Source of the DNA: Ruminococcus sp.
GTDB taxonomy: Bacteria; Bacillota; Clostridia; Oscillospirales; Ruminococcaceae
Reading direction: 5' to 3'
Assembly (NCBI RefSeq): GCF_019417665.1
Contig: NZ_DXUU01000023.1
Span: 1 to 39,180 of the forward strand
Length of the DNA: 39,180 nucleotides
Made by a program: the position numbers and the translations under genes. Below, piece after piece: positions 39,122 to 39,180 of the stretch (its first letter is position 1; each line of letters starts with the position of its first letter). The notes under the pieces are model-generated. The model had not been told where the DNA came from, ran no database searches, and saw nothing but the letters and a program-made list of their open reading frames with translations.

Positions 39122-39180
39122 ACAGGAGGGTGCGCCAGTTCGGTGCAGATAAAATAGTTCGGTGAAAGTCCGAACCCGGA
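39122..39180 (+). ncRNA. Start of a structured leader, possibly a cobalamin riboswitch (partial)
   Basis: GGAGGGTGCGCC, then GCAGATAAAATAG, then the stem GTTCGG/CCGAAC around TGAAAGT, and ACCCGGA follow a promoter. This order (GGTGC, GATAAAATAG, CGGTGAAA.TCCG) resembles the 5' half of clostridial cobalamin riboswitches, but the diagnostic CCCGCCACTG would lie beyond the window. FMN riboswitch and RNase P RNA fit less well. Confidence 0.5.

Noticed and set aside
1..39180. CRISPR array or complete insertion sequence
   Set aside because: No regularly spaced direct repeats and no transposase-like protein were found; repeats present are dispersed and non-coding.
39122..39180. RNase P RNA or FMN riboswitch at the right edge
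   Set aside because: GAAAGTCCG recalls RNase P, but the flanking sequence does not fit, and the FMN element's CCGGCGGT is absent; the cobalamin-type order fits better though still incomplete.

Overview
The window looks like the chromosome of a Ruminococcus-type member of the Oscillospiraceae (Clostridia). The evidence is moderately GC-rich low-GC-Gram-positive gene content, strong AGGAGG-type ribosome binding sites, consensus sigma-A promoters, a type II fatty-acid cluster using FabK rather than FabI, FAD-dependent ThyX instead of ThyA, and a secreted leucine-rich-repeat protein ending in a dockerin, which is a hallmark of cellulosome-forming ruminococci. Species cannot be fixed from the sequence alone. 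No rRNA, tRNA, CRISPR array or transposase gene was seen.

Layout, left to right. 1-3.65 kb: O-acetylhomoserine sulfhydrylase (metY), then a cysteine desulfurase/IscU pair for Fe-S assembly. 3.7-4.8 kb: the dockerin protein. 4.8-5.17 kb: a compact type I toxin-antitoxin-like locus, a 35-aa membrane peptide facing a convergent antisense promoter. 5.2-7.4 kb, minus strand: fabD-aroE-aroK. 7.7-16.5 kb, plus strand: a nearly complete fatty-acid synthesis operon (fabH, fabK, fabG, fabF, accB, fabZ, accC, accD, accA, acpP). FabD is transcribed divergently from a shared control region rich in TTTTGTGCAAAA-like sites.

16.8-28.9 kb: a surface-glycan locus. It has an ABC exporter whose ATPase carries a Wzt-like C-terminal domain, a coiled-coil methyltransferase, a small coiled-coil protein, three GT4 glycosyltransferases, a GT-C membrane glycosyltransferase and a DPM-type GT2. 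This resembles ABC-dependent, methyl-capped glycan export. A small-protein/GNAT acetyltransferase pair resembling a toxin-antitoxin module interrupts it. 29.0-30.6 kb: a lipoprotein esterase. 30.8-37.1 kb: two runs of closely packed genes, thyX-tmk-DUF2156 and DJ-1-family/5-FCL/mltG/U32. 37.2-37.55 kb: a second type I toxin-antitoxin-like locus, with the architecture of the plasmid par/fst system. 37.6-38.9 kb, minus strand: purA. The last 60 bases look like the start of a riboswitch, possibly cobalamin, cut by the window edge.

Intergenic spaces hold three kinds of repeats: a ~215-bp element (three copies) whose hairpin stems differ between copies but stay paired, short GTAGGG(C)GG palindromes resembling REP elements (six sites), and decayed AATGAGGA(A/G)TTAGGAATGAG-type elements (two sites). 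The most notable elements are the fst-like locus near 37.4 kb, the symmetric toxin locus near 5 kb, the covarying repeat family, and the putative shared operator of the fab promoters.
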